A DNA stretch of 64,000 nucleotides from Carettochelys insculpta (Eukaryota > Chordata > Testudines > Carettochelyidae): positions 99,147,001 to 99,211,000 of the forward strand of contig NC_134142.1 of assembly GCF_033958435.1 (NCBI RefSeq). Reading direction: 5' to 3'. Shown piece after piece: positions 21,302 to 32,435 of the stretch. Below the pieces are notes generated by a model. The model had not been told where the DNA came from. It was given only the letters and a program-made list of their open reading frames with translations, and ran no database searches. Positions within the stretch are counted from its first letter, which is position 1; each line of letters begins with the position of its first letter. The position numbers and the translations under genes were made by a program.

Positions 21302-22495
21302 GTGGAGTGCAAGACATCAGGATAAGTGAACAACATTCTAAGGTACTGTGAGGATTTTAAGGAAGCTGAAAGGATCATGAGTGCATTTAAGCATCTCAAA
21401 TGTAGGAATTCTGTGAAGGGTTTAAAACAATTCACTTCACAAATCTATGGAGCTGTTTCATGGTCAAGATTTATTAGTGATTCATGATAAATTTTAAACA
21501 GAAGCTTTCCCCTTTAAGATCTTATATGTTGTAAAACTATTTGTTTTGTTGTCTTAAAAAACTCCCATGATGTAACACTGAGGGATGATCATCACTATAA
21601 TACCTAGCACTTTTAATTCTCTAGATGAACCTCCTCCTCCCTTAATTATGCTGCTGTAAATCAGGAGACATTTAATTGAAGCTAGTGGATGTATGCCAGG
21701 GTAAAAATGGAGCAAGCAAGAAGAAAATCAGGCTCATCCTGCATAGCTGAGGAGAAATACTGGTTTGAAACAGTTTGGAAAAAATAAAGAAGTTTGGGCA
21801 GGACTACAACTTTAGTAAGGCTTATTCTTTCCATTAGCAAACCAGGAGTTCAGAATAGTTAATTAGACCTTGAAGAATGTTAGGAGTGATTTGCATACAG
21901 CTCAGATACAGATAGGTTGGGTACTTTCAAAAAAACTTCAAAAACTACGTTTGAACTTCTTTGGGGTCAAAGTCAAATGCATAACAGGGGGAAGGTTTAT
22001 GGCAATAGTTTTGAATTATGACAGTTAATTTTGAAATGCAAGAAATTATTAAACAGGAGCAGGTTCCAAACTGTGGCGTGTATGCCATTAACTGATCAAA
22101 GCAAAACAAAGAGCATATCATGCAAATATATTACTTTATGACAGACACTCTAAATGGATACTTCCTCAGGGTGTGTCTTCACTGCAGAAGGGAACACTCC
22201 TCCAGTCCAAGTAGGCAAATTCACAGGAGCATGGCTCAAGATAGTATTCTAAAACCAGCAGTGTGATCACTGCAACTCAGACTGCATCGAATGCTCTCCT
22301 GTACATCTAATCCTTTAGGCTTTTAGGCCAAAGCTGCTGCTGAAGCCAAAATAGCTATTCAATTTTAGCATGCTTGCTCAAATTCTGCTAGTACAAATCT
22401 GTCTATCCAGGCTGGGAGGCTCACTCACAACTTCAATGTAAATATATCCTGAGTTCAGGGTGAGCTGGACATTGTTCAGAAAGGTTAGGCTCTGG
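21302..22495. other. Non-coding DNA, nothing recognised
   Basis: AT-rich sequence with no supported gene or classified repeat. Confidence 0.5.
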
Positions 22496-22499
22496 CAGG

Positions 22500-22645
22500 C
22501 TGCCAAATGCTTTATATATCTGAGTCTCCACAAGTTGGGCCACATGCAGTTTCCATTGGCTGTGGTTCACCATTCCCAGCCAATGGGAGCTGTGGGAAGT
22601 GTTGGCCTAGCCAGTGCCGCTTTTCAGTGGATGAAACTAGTGCTT
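22500..22645. repeat. Unclassified interspersed repeat, second copy
   Basis: Around TTCCATTGGCTGTGGTTCAC and CCCAGCCAATGGGAGCTGTG, with a small internal inverted repeat, this stretch resembles the block at 9125-9305. Confidence 0.45.
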
Positions 22646-23130
22646 CCCTGTCCACCTCTACTGCTTATGGCCCTGTCCATATTTGACCCTGTTCCATCCC
22701 AGTCCCTGCGTCCTCCTGATTGTCTCTCTCTTGTCTTCCCGCCTACTCCCTTAACACCCTCTTCCAGCCAAATTCCTGAGTCCAAATGAAGCAAACAAAA
22801 TTTGAAAAAAACCTACTTTTCTGCATTTTCTTTCTAAAGAAAATGGAGCATGTTTCCCACCGCATGCCAGATGCTGAAGACTCGACTTGCAAAAGGTACC
22901 TAATTAAAAGCATTAAACTTGGGAATAAAAAAATCTCAGCTACATGTTTTCTCTATATACCCAGAAGTTTCTCAGAGATGTATTTGCGAAGGATCAAAAG
23001 GCTAGTGGGCTGCTGTCCTGTTGAATACAGCCTAAATATTCCGGAATGCATGATGAAGCTCTTTGTCTTACATTACCTTAATTAGCACTTCTTCGCTGAT
23101 TTTATATTTGAACTCTGCTTTTCAGTGCTT
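22646..23130. other. Non-coding DNA, nothing recognised
   Basis: A 99-codon frame at 22786-23085 is open, but it has no recognisable domain and is AT-rich, so it is not called a gene. Confidence 0.4.
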
Positions 23131-23345
23131 TAGGGCTTGTCTACATGAGCCCTCTCTTCGAAGGGGGCATGTAAATGAGCCCGAGCGGTGAATAGCAATG
23201 AGATGCTGTGCTGCATATGCAGCACCTCATTAGCATAATTCTTGGTGTGCAGACTTCGAAGTTGCTAACTTCAAAGCACCGGCAAGCAGTCTAGCCGTGG
23301 GCACATCAAAGTACTCGCGCAACTTCAAGGTTCCCTTACTCCCAA
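23131..23345. mobile_element. Left half of a palindromic MITE
   Basis: GGGCTTGTCTACATGAGCCC opens the block, with the family words CAGCACCTCATTAGCATAAT at 23221 and TTCGAAGTTGCTAACTTC. The mirror-image right arm is absent; another repeat begins at 23345. Confidence 0.6.
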
Positions 23346-23535
23346 AATGTTTCAATCTTCCAGGGTTCAATTTAGCACATTGAACTCACCTAAATCTAGT
23401 GTTCAGGGTGTTCCTGTCAGCCCCGGTACTCCTCACAGTCACGAGAAGTAAGGGAGGTCAATGGGAATGTTTCTATTGACCTCCCACTGTGGAAATTGTA
23501 GGGAAAGTCAACGTAAGGTACATTAAATTCAGCCA
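23345..23535 (-). mobile_element. Non-autonomous DNA transposon related to 60705 and 63705
   Basis: Read on the minus strand, the words GAGGTCAATAGAAACATTCC, GAGTACCGGGGCTGACAGGA and GTGCTAAATTGAACCC follow the same order as the plus-strand element at 60705-60960. No coding capacity. Confidence 0.55.
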
Positions 23536-23818
23536 CACTATTCTTGTTGCTGTAGTTGTGTATCTTAAGTCAAGTTTCTCCTCTAGTGGAGATTTCCCTT
23601 ACCTCTTGTACCTAGTGCCTCAATGGGCAATGAAACAAGCAGGAGAGAAAAAACACACCAGTCTTGCATATCAGTAGGAAAAATTGTAATTTATAATTTG
23701 AGTATTAGAGTTTTCTGATAGGGCCTGAATCTATCTACTAAAGCCCTCCCCACCCCAAACGTTTGTAGGAACTCTGAAGGGAAAGAGCCTATAATCTTGA
23801 GAAAAAACAAAACACGTC
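23536..23818. other. Non-coding DNA, nothing recognised
   Basis: Short spacer between two transposon fragments. Confidence 0.4.
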
Positions 23819-23819
23819 A

Positions 23820-24025
23820 GCTGTGTCTACACTTGCATTCCTCTTTCGAAACACGTATGCAAATGAGAGAAACTGAAAATGCAAATGAGGTGCAGATTTG
23901 CATATCTGACACCTCATTTGCATACTTTTATTTCAAAATATCTTCTTTTGAACGAAGAAAACCCGTGTAGACACTGCTCTTTCGAAAGTAAACTCCATCT
24001 TTGAAAGAATCCTTCTTCCCATAAA
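23820..24025. mobile_element. MITE fragment
   Basis: AGCTGTGTCTACACTTGCAT opens the block. ATGCAAATGAG and its complement follow, then CTCATTTGCATAC, CCGTGTAGACACTGC and CTTTCGAAAG. The right arm is missing. Confidence 0.6.
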
Positions 24026-25285
24026 AAAGAGTTTTTAATCTATTTGACTTCAGAGGACGCTAAATTTAGAGCATAGAAAAATGTCATTCCACTATATTTA
24101 GCAAATGACAAAAAGAAAAAAAGGCCACCTCTTAAACTTTCCTTAACTACAGTGGCAGGGGATTTGGCGGGGGAAGGGGGAACAAACCAACTGTACCTTC
24201 CAAGCCATGTATTACTGCCTGATACAACCATTTATATTATTTTCATAGTACATTCTTCTTAAAGTACTGTGAATAATGCATGTGATCCCCTTTAATCATT
24301 AATGAGATTAGCATACAAGCCTTACCATCAGAGTACTCACTTAAGTAATGAGGTAAATGCTAGCCCTAATTATTTCTGCTATCCTTTTCCCCCTACATTC
24401 GTTTCACAAGGAAGGGACGGAAAATTGAATTCCTTTGTAAATTTGAACTAACGATCTTCTTAGCAAAGATTGAAAAAATGTATATATCCTGTGGTTTCCA
24501 TTTCCTTGGCTTTATTGTTTTTATGTAAATTCTCCCAGGACATTTCAGATTATATGTCTGGAAACCCTGCCATCCAGCAGAGGAAAGGTTGAGAGAATAA
24601 TGAGAAATGTGCTGGAAGCATTCACATAAAAGCTTTGGAGACATGAAAATGGAAACAACAGACACAGAACAACTTATTGCACCAAAAAAAAAAAAGCCAG
24701 TGCATATGTATTCTGTGTGGATATGAATGTATACATAGTGCTCCTAAATATATAGATAGGTACATATTAGTCCATCCAGACAACGAGAAGTCCTGAAATA
24801 TCAGGGCAATCATGTGATTGAAACTTGAGTGCTGTATTATTAGAACAGAGACAGATATAGAAATAGATTTATACACAGTTATCCTGCATTTAATTTTATA
24901 TACTTTAAAAATACATTGGGCTTCAACAAGAAAAATGTGTTTTTAAAAACTTTCCTGCACCCTTGAGGATGATAAATTGTGTTTGTCACTGAAACACATG
25001 ACAACTATTAGCTAGAGACAACTTGTAAAGGTGTTTTTCTAAACACTATAATTTCATTTTAAGATCATTCAGAACAATTCATTGTTCAAAAGTAAAGCTG
25101 TGAGATACTGGGGTTAAATCAGTCCTAGCATACTTGATTCCATTTACATCGTATAGCCCATGATTCTGCACGGCTCAATTTTTTTGGTGTCCAACATGAA
25201 ACCACTGCATGCTGAAACTGTTCTCCAGACATCTCTGTCCAGTGTAACTGTTTTTCAGGGGTTTTCATGAGCTGGCATGACTTAG
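24026..25285. other. Non-coding DNA, nothing recognised
   Basis: AT-rich sequence; no supported gene or classified repeat. Confidence 0.5.
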
Positions 25286-26049
25286 GCTACGTCTATACTA
25301 CATGATAAAGTCAAATTTAAAGCAGTTATCTTGATTTTACTATGTTACTGTCTTCATTGTAAATACCATTAGCTAGGTTTTAGGGAGCACTAAGATCAAT
25401 ATCCTAACTTTGATAAAAGCATCTGGGTAGAGTGTCAAGTTCAAATTTAGAAGTTCAAATGAAGGCTAGTGTGGAAGCACCATGTCTTTGAACCAAATTC
25501 CTTAGCCTCTAAAGTTGTCCTGTATGTATCCTACAATGCCGCAGTCCTCTGTTCAGGCCACTTCCATCTCTACTCCTCTCCACATGTGCAGGAATTAGGT
25601 AAGAGAGAGCCTGCCAAATTGAATTCAGCACCAGAAAGAGTGGGGCTGTGGGGTCATGCTTGTATGAGAGGCTGAGAAACTTCTTTCTTTCTTAGCTATC
25701 AGCATGGGGAGAGCATGTACACATTCAAAATAGCCCCAACATGGAGTTCATGGTTCTGTCTCTACCTCTGCAAGCTGAGCACTTGGATTTTTTTTTTCCT
25801 GTGCTGGCATCATCAGCCTCTGCCCAGCCACATCGTGCTGCAGCTAGGCTGTTGGGAGGGTCATGGTTATGTGAAAAACTGAGAAACTTTTTTTTTGAGG
25901 TTTACATATGTGTAGGACACTCCCTCACTGCCCCACAGGCACCATGAACTCAGGGTCTCTCCCACACCTCACAAAATCATGTGGCTAGCCCCCAACCCAA
26001 TAAAAGGATGTGCCTGTTGCTCAGTGCAGACCCTGCTGCCAGGCAGCAC

Positions 26050-26490
26050 AATGTCCATGCTTGTGCACAGTGAGGGGTCCAAGGGCGGGAAAGATTTTAG
26101 GGGGCTTGCTGCCAGCCAGGGGAACTGTCCCCTGGTGGTTAAGATTTTTGAGGGCTTGCAGCCGCCAGGGGTCCATCTCAACTGGCCCTCAAGCCATGGA
26201 CTCCACACACACACACCCAGAAAGATTTTCAGGGGCTTGCAGCTGCTGAGGGGACCATCTCAACAGGCCCTCGAGCCACAGACCCCACACCCCTCTATGG
26301 CGATGAGGGGGGCCAACTCCCCTCAGTCAATCAGGGCTGGCTCCCCTGCCTCAGCAACACTGATGGCACCTCATCAACTGGCCCTTCATCTTCCAATCCA
26401 TCTAACCCCCAAATGGGATGATGGGGTCCAGCCCCCTAACAGACAATTAGGGCTGGACACCCCACCTGAGCAACACCTCTTCTTGAAATC
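26050..26490. repeat. Diverged tandem repeats inside the 2.2-kb element
   Basis: GGGGCTTGCAGC-type units with AAGATTTT and CATCTCAAC..GGCCCTC recur at about 26090, 26140 and 26220. A second motif, TCAATCAGGGCTGGCTCCCC, has a diverged copy near 26440. Confidence 0.5.
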
Positions 26491-26569
26491 TGGTGAGCCC
26501 CATCCCCTGTGCTGGATAACTCTGTGTAGTGAAGTGGGAAAACAAAAATCTTTTTCCTAAACTTTTCTA

Positions 26570-27085
26570 TTCTTCTCTTTCTTCAAGCTTAACACAGGGA
26601 AAAGTGGCTGGAGGGCCAGTTGAGAAGATACAGGTACAGACACCTTGCTGCACTTTAAGCCCATTTCTGACACCTGCTGCTTTTCGTAAAATCTTTGATA
26701 TTTCAGTTATCTCTTATCTATCCTTCTCTTTCCTCAAACTTTGGCCCCCTTAACACAAGAAAAAGTGGTTGGAGGGCAGTTGATATGACACAGACTCCTG
26801 GGTGATCCCAGGGCACAGAAGCATCTGTGCATGTAAATTTGGTGACCCCCATCCCCCATGTTGGGCACCTCTGTGTAATGAACTGGGAAGCCAAAAACAC
26901 TGCTTCACAAAATCATTTTTTTCCAAGCCTTTACTATCCTACTCTTTCTTTAAGCTTTGCATTGTTCCTGTATTATTTTCAGGGATCATGTTTCTGTAAT
27001 CAAGGGAGGACGGACAGTGTTTGGAGGGCCAATTGAGAAGACACACGCACCTGCTGCTTTTTGTGAAATCTTTGATAATCCAGTT
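26570..27085. repeat. Three diverged tandem units of about 150-220 bp
   Basis: Each unit runs from a TCTCTTTCTTCAAGCTT-like start through AAAAGTGGTTGGAGGGC and CAGTTGAGAAGA to CACCTGCTGCTTTT..AAATCTTTGAT. Copies begin near 26570, 26720 and 26938. Confidence 0.6.
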
Positions 27086-27500
27086 ATAAAAAGCTATTCA
27101 GTTATACAAGCAAGAGAATTCCATTAATTTGGCCATCTGTGTTGGTGCCCTACTTTTCCTTCTGGAAAAATGGCCATTTGTTTTCCGTGGGTGGGGAATG
27201 AGGGCAATGCAATGTGGGAAGATAACATCACATACCCACAACGACTTGCAGGGATTTTTTTTCCCATGCCATACCAGCAAAAATACCTGGAATGCTATGG
27301 AGATGAGGAAACTGTGGGATAGGTTCCCACAATATGCTGCTGCAACAGTCAATGTTTGGCAATTGAGTGTGGCAGCAGTAAATCAACTTTGTGGGGAACC
27401 TATGGGCAGGTGAGGATACTCAAATTTGAATTTATAAAACCCAGAGTTACAAAATTGATTTTAATACGTTTGAATTTATCTCACTGTGTAGAGGTAGCCT

Positions 27501-28570
27501 AAGAGCAGCCTGAGGCATCCATAAGATATAGCAAGAGCCATACTGACTAGCCCTGGGCACTGGAGAACAAAAGAGGTTGTGTAAAGCCGCTTTTACTCTC
27601 AGTCCCTGACTACACCTGAGGCATGGCTGAATTGAACTCTATGCCACATTTGTGGTATTACAAAGATGATTAATAACACCAGAACTGCACATAAGCCCAA
27701 GCAAAAGCTTAGATATTGATCTCAACTTCTCAAAAGATCAGAGTTTTATTCTGATCATACCAACTATTCAGAGAGGGGGCTGACCAGGATGTTAGAAATC
27801 ACAGAACTAGATGTATCAAGGATGTTCCAATCTGACTTTTGGTTTCGTCTATCTCAAATGCAACAGTAAACAACTACTTTTTGATGTCTGGGAGAGATAT
27901 GTTTCCATATCTTGATAGCCAAAATCTAAGTGAGATGTGTCCAAGGTCCATATATGAATGTCAACTAATCACCAGGAATATGTCCATGCCATACTGGAAA
28001 TTTAGTCATTTGCCATGTGGCCAAAAGTTTTTTGAACTTTTGACAAAGCAATAACAGGTGACATGTTTCCCTCAGATAGCTTGTCTTTGGAAATGTAAAT
28101 CTTTTGCAGCAACCCTTTTCCATTTTGTAGGCTGTGGATAAATAAACTATACTTCTTTCATTTTTATTTTTAGAGGAAAAAATATTCCCTCTTTAAAATA
28201 AGGGACTACTCAGCGGAAATTGAATTAAACAGCAGATTACAGATCAGTTCTGCCGCAAACTCAGCCAGTCTTGCCTAAGGAGTTTTATTGGTTTCATAAA
28301 CAAAAGGGATGAAATTAATGAGTTTCAGGGCATTTTTCGTGAATCTTTTGCTTGAATTCTCAGGTTCAGACAAAGAATGAACAGTAACACAAAGCAATTA
28401 TAGAAGTTGTGAAACAATGCTGGCATGCATCACTGAAAACTCGGCTTGGTTGGCTTGATACCTTTTTTGTTTCTTTTATCAACATGTCAGTTATTATTTA
28501 ACTACTCTCCGGAAGGTCCCACATGCTATTTACTTAAAGCCACTACACAGGAGAAACTATTCTCCTTTAC
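27501..28570. other. Non-coding DNA, nothing recognised
   Basis: AT-rich sequence; no supported gene or classified repeat. Confidence 0.5.
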
Positions 28571-28572
28571 AC

Positions 28573-28963
28573 ACTGTGTCTATGCAAGCCCACTCCTTTC
28601 AGAAGGGGCATGGTAATAAGGGATTTTGGCAGATGCTAATGTGGTGCTACCATAAATATGCAGCACCTCATTAGCATAATGGCGGCTGCACATGATTCAG
28701 AAGTAAATGGGGGCCTTTTCAAAGGACCTCCCTGGACTTTGAAAGCCCCTTCCCAAAACCAAATGGAAAGAAGGGGCTTTCAAAATCAGGGGGTCCTTTC
28801 TACATCGGCAGTGTGCGTTTCCAAAGCAGCAGTTTTGAATCGCAGGCAGACACCACTATGCTAATGAGGCACTGCATATTCATGGCAGCACCTCATTAGC
28901 ATCTGCCAAAAACCTTCATTACCATGCCCCTTCGGAAAGGAGGGGGCTAGTGTAGACACGACC
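28573..28963. mobile_element. Palindromic MITE
   Basis: The left TGTGTCTATGCAAGCCCACT and the inverse of the right, GTGTCTACACTAGCCCCCTC, are copies. Arms mirror through GAAGGGGCATGGTAAT, GGCAGATGCTAATG and CAGCACCTCATTAGCAT toward a centre near 28765. It is closely related to the MITE at 53911-54342. There is no coding capacity. Confidence 0.8.
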
Positions 28964-29555
28964 ATACTGTTTAAAACTATGACGGCTGAACACTCTCACA
29001 GATTATCATTCCTGTTTAAAACCTGACTTGCAAACTACATTAAGGATTTTTATTCTAAAAATATGTGTTGAATGTTCTCCGTTATGCCTAGTTTGCACGA
29101 GCATTTAGCATGGATCTCTGACACCTCTCTCTCTTTCTTTTTTAATTATGCCCTTAAAAATGGGCAAACACATCATATCTAATATATATAACATCCACAT
29201 GAAATAAAACAAAAAGCAGCAAAAACAACTTATGGGGACACATTCTTAAAGAAACTTGATGACACACTAATGGGTCAGAATATCACAAAGGTGTTGAAAT
29301 ATCCTCACCTGAGGTGTTTGATATGTCCCTGGCCATGGGCTGTGGTGTCTGTGTGTTTCTCCCCACATCTTAACCAAAAGCCTTGGGAACTAAGCATTTT
29401 AACATCTATGTTGTTTAATTCATGACTTTGTTCCCTATCAAGCCCATATGAGTACTCTATAAAAATCTACTGTAAAAAATCCCCTTTGAAAAACACCATA
29501 TAGAACTGTCTAGAATGAAGTAAACAAGAATGACAGTTAGAAAATGACAGTTGGT
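28964..29555. other. Non-coding DNA, nothing recognised
   Basis: AT-rich sequence with no supported feature. Confidence 0.4.
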
Positions 29556-29665
29556 GTAAATATTTATGAGGGGCAGTTAATATGTATAAGTTACAGTTTG
29601 AAATCCTAATAGTTAGTTGGTTAGTTTTGGATACCTATTAAATATGTAACATATAGCTTTCCTCA

Positions 29666-29680
29666 GTTGCTATGGCAACC
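29666..29680. promoter_or_regulatory. Palindromic X-box (RFX-type) site
   Basis: GTTGCTATGGCAACC is a near-perfect X-box with inverted GTTGC/GCAAC halves, 40 bases upstream of the TATA box at 29720. Confidence 0.65.
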
Positions 29681-29719
29681 AAAATGCAACATGGACTTCA
29701 AACAGGTCCTCACAGGCCC

Positions 29720-29726
29720 TATAAAG
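29720..29726 (+). promoter_or_regulatory. TATA box of the LTR-like block
   Basis: TATAAAG preceded by GGCCC. Transcription would begin near 29750, at the start of the structured leader. Confidence 0.55.
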
Positions 29727-30710
29727 TTAGGAGCTTGAGGCCCTTGCTCTCACTCCTTCTGGGGACCTGGACCTGGACTGAGCTGAAATCACTAAAGAGC
29801 TGAAGAAGAAAGAAGAAAACAAGGTGACAAGCTTCGTGTCAGTCGTTGTACCCCAGCCGCCGAGGGACGTCGAAGACCCGAAGAGGACGCCTTCAGGAAC
29901 TCGGACTTTGCGCCCATAGTCATCGAGAGACAAAGAAGAGCTCCTGATTGCCACCATTTTGAAGGCTCCGGTTTTTCCTGGAGGGTTTGTTCTGGCAGGT
30001 GACGCCGCCTAACAAGCGCGCGCCCTGTGACAGGGACAAACCGCAGCAGCGGTCCTGCCCTTCTCCTCCTTGACCATTGCCGTGGCCAGTGGGGAGAACT
30101 AAGGCCGTTCTGAAATCACTACAAATTTGCTTGCTTATTTGCAAATTTGTTACAGGAGGTTTTTGTATCCCAAGTTGGTTCTTTTCCTCCTGGTTCTTTT
30201 CTTCAATCCTCTTTCCTGTCAGGCCTAGCGCGGCACTGTAAAAACACGCCTGTGCAGCCATACTTTCCTAGCTCCTGAAAGAAGCAATGCAGGCCCAGCG
30301 CCTGGAAACAGAGCTAAGGAAGGAGAGGTAACAATCAAATGTACTTGTAATGACCTGGTTAATGTGTGTATTTTACACGTGTTGTTGTATCTTTGCTTGC
30401 TGCTGGATGTGCTAACCAATAGCAGCAACACATTATAGGTGGTAGGCTGGGACTGCCCCAGTTCTGCTAAAACAATTCAAACTCTGTAACCCTTTGTTTC
30501 TACTAGCCCATGTAAAGCACAGGGGGCACTATTTATAGCCAGCCCGAGATACCTTCACCCTCATAGCATTCTAAAAGCATAATTTACTTTGCTAGTAAGA
30601 GGCAAGGATTAATTTGACTGGCCCGTAATAGGGACGGATATTGTATTTGGAAACTACCGTGAAAGGTGTTTCTTACCTTGGACTAGCTGTTTAACTGGCA
30701 GTCCAATCTA

Positions 30711-30890
30711 GGGAGTCATCGTAAGAGGTGATCCCAAACCTCAGGAATCGTCGTAAGAGACGATCCTTAAGGGAGTCGTCGTAAGAGGCGACCCCAAACC
30801 TCGGGAACTGTCGTAGGAGGCAGTCCCATTCCATCTGCTCCCCCCTGTTCGAGAGGGAGGTTGAGCGCCCGGATCATCGTAAGAGGTGAT
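30711..30890 (+). repeat. Array of five covarying hairpins with GTAAGA loops
   Basis: Hairpins lie at 30711-30735, 30744-30766, 30771-30795, 30803-30827 and 30871-30890. Each has a six-base-pair stem closed by C-G around a six-base loop, GTAAGA in four and GTAGGA in the fourth. The left arms are GTCATC, ATCGTC, GTCGTC, ACTGTC and ATCATC, and the right arms change to match, with a few G-U pairs. The first four add an outer GG(G)/CC(C) pair separated by one bulged A on the left arm. Paired changes with a fixed loop and bulge point to selection on RNA folding. In a retroviral leader this would be a packaging-signal candidate. Confidence 0.75.
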
Positions 30891-31245
30891 TCTGGAATTA
30901 GGGTTGAGATCCTCGTGGCTCTCCTCCCTGCCTGTGAGGGAATAACTCCCTGCAGCAGGTTACTTCTTATCCTTTGCCGTTAACTGGCACCTCTATAAAA
31001 GAGGATTGTGTAATATTGTGCTTTAACTACTTTCCCCTTACAGCACTCAGCGAAGACATCATGGAATTCCTGGGATTCGCTGTAAGTAGTGGGACATTTT
31101 GAGGGTGCTGCTCATTGCAGCTTTACATAATTCAAGGGCTGGTGTCATAAATAGACAAACTCTGTGCTAAAAAACTAGTAGAGGAAAGGGAAAACCTATA
31201 ATCTGTCAATTTAGGTTTATCCTCGTGTGTAATTCCTCTGTCCTT

Positions 31246-31251
31246 AATAAA
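31246..31251 (+). terminator. Polyadenylation signal of the LTR-like block
   Basis: AATAAA followed within 25 bases by TCCTCTTGTGG, a GT-rich downstream stretch. Confidence 0.5.
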
Positions 31252-31550
31252 TTCCTCTTGTGGTTACACCTTTAAAGGGACTCATTCATTCTTTCAGGAC
31301 AGACAGTGTTCAGCACCATTTTTCTGCGGATCCTACCACAACCCTGTAAACCCCATTGTGAGCAACCACTGTGTACACCACGCTGGGTTGCGGGGTAAAA
31401 TCCAGTGAGACACTCTACTAGCTTCTCTAAGGGTGTGGTTAGGTGTCTCGGGGGCAAAAAATCAAGAAAAATTTAAAATTTGTGTCGTGCCTCAGTTTCC
31501 CCAAGTGCACACACATTGCTTGACAGCATTGCCCTCCGCGATAAAAGGGA

Positions 31551-32285
31551 GTATATATTAAACCATATGATATTACTTAAAAAAACACAGATTTAAGACC
31601 ATATTTACAAAAGGTGAAAATAGACATCCCTCCAGTTAAGTCAGTGAATTTATGCACATCTACACCATCTGTGAATCTGACACTTTATTGTAGTGCTAGG
31701 CAGTACAGATAAGGATATTACAGTGAAAAGTGTTTTTAAGTTGGGGCAGTGAGATGACTAAGCTCTTTGAAATGGTTGACTAATGCTAAGACCACACTTT
31801 CACGAACAAACAATCCTCATACTGTATATAACATCTGGACAATTTTCTTTGGAATATCCTTGTGGCTCCTTATTCTCCCTGTACAAGCTAGCGTGCCTGT
31901 ATGTTTTACCTAGGATGAAAGATGTAACCATATCTAAACTGCTCACAATTATTGAAGCTGTCACACAGTAGAAAGAAGCTTTCCAAGGCTTAAAAACTTT
32001 CCCAGGAAAAAAATGTATACATGAAATAGCAGCCGGTTTGACAGGAAACAGCTTATGCTCTTCTTCACCCAAAGATAATTCTCAATCTGCTCCACTACAT
32101 TTGATTACTGGATCACACCAAGAAACCTGGATCATCAGTAGGCTTAAGACTTATAGCAGAAGGCCTCAAAAAAACTGCTTGGGCAGCCAGCCTCTGAAAT
32201 GATTAAACTGGGTGTCTTTTATGTCACTGTTTATTACACATATCATAACTTGTCTCAGTGTTACCTTGTGCACCTCTCATCTGTC
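31551..32285. other. Non-coding DNA, nothing recognised
   Basis: AT-rich sequence with no supported feature. Confidence 0.5.
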
Positions 32286-32289
32286 TGTA

Positions 32290-32435
32290 TCTGTGATTCT
32301 CAGCCTTGGACTACAAGCTCTTTGGGTCAGGTTCTGTCTTCTCATTCTGTATGTATGTTCATTGCCTAACATAAACAGGGCCCCATCCTTCGCAGACTTC
32401 TAGTGGCTTCTGCAACACAATTGAATAAATAACAA
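32290..32435 (+). repeat. Ancient SINE/LINE-like 3' tail
   Basis: GGACTACAAGCTCTTTGGGT, then CAGGTTCTGTCTTCTCATTC, then TGCCTAACATAAACAGGGCC and a final AATAAATAACAATAG match in order a well-known old sauropsid repeat tail. The exact family is not assigned. Confidence 0.55.

Larger units (their letters stand above)
25288..27500. mobile_element. 2.2-kb inverted-repeat element with internal tandem repeats
   Basis: CTTAGGCTACGTCTATACTA at the left is mirrored by GTGTAGAGGTAGCCTAAG at the right, the outermost ten bases being exact inverse copies. The next 150 bases on each side are rich in CAAATTTAAA/TTTGAATTT words. No transposase is visible. The inside holds two kinds of tandem repeat (26050-26490 and 26570-27085). 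It looks like a large non-autonomous DNA transposon that has taken in or expanded unrelated sequence. Confidence 0.6.
29560..31550 (+). mobile_element. Endogenous-retrovirus LTR/leader-like block
   Basis: A promoter-like start (palindromic X-box at 29666, TATA box at 29720) is followed by 1.3 kb of CpG-containing, non-coding but structured sequence. It contains an array of hairpins, an acceptor-like CCCCTTACAG/ (31042), a short segment with an ATG, a donor-like GCT/GTAAGTAG (31081), and a polyadenylation signal AATAAA at 31246. This order is what one expects from retroviral U3-R-U5 and leader sequence. No gag, pol or env frame is present and no matching second LTR was found, so it could be a solo LTR with an unusually long R or a deleted provirus. 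Alternatively it could be a cellular non-coding transcription unit. Edges are approximate. Confidence 0.45.

Noticed and set aside
25979..26560. 193-codon open frame on the plus strand
   Set aside because: It lies in diverged tandem repeats of the 2.2-kb element, with a low-complexity Pro/Ser/Leu-rich product and no recognisable domain.
31066..31090. ATG-containing short segment between acceptor-like and donor-like sites
   Set aside because: Only about 40 bases long with no supporting homology; not called an exon.
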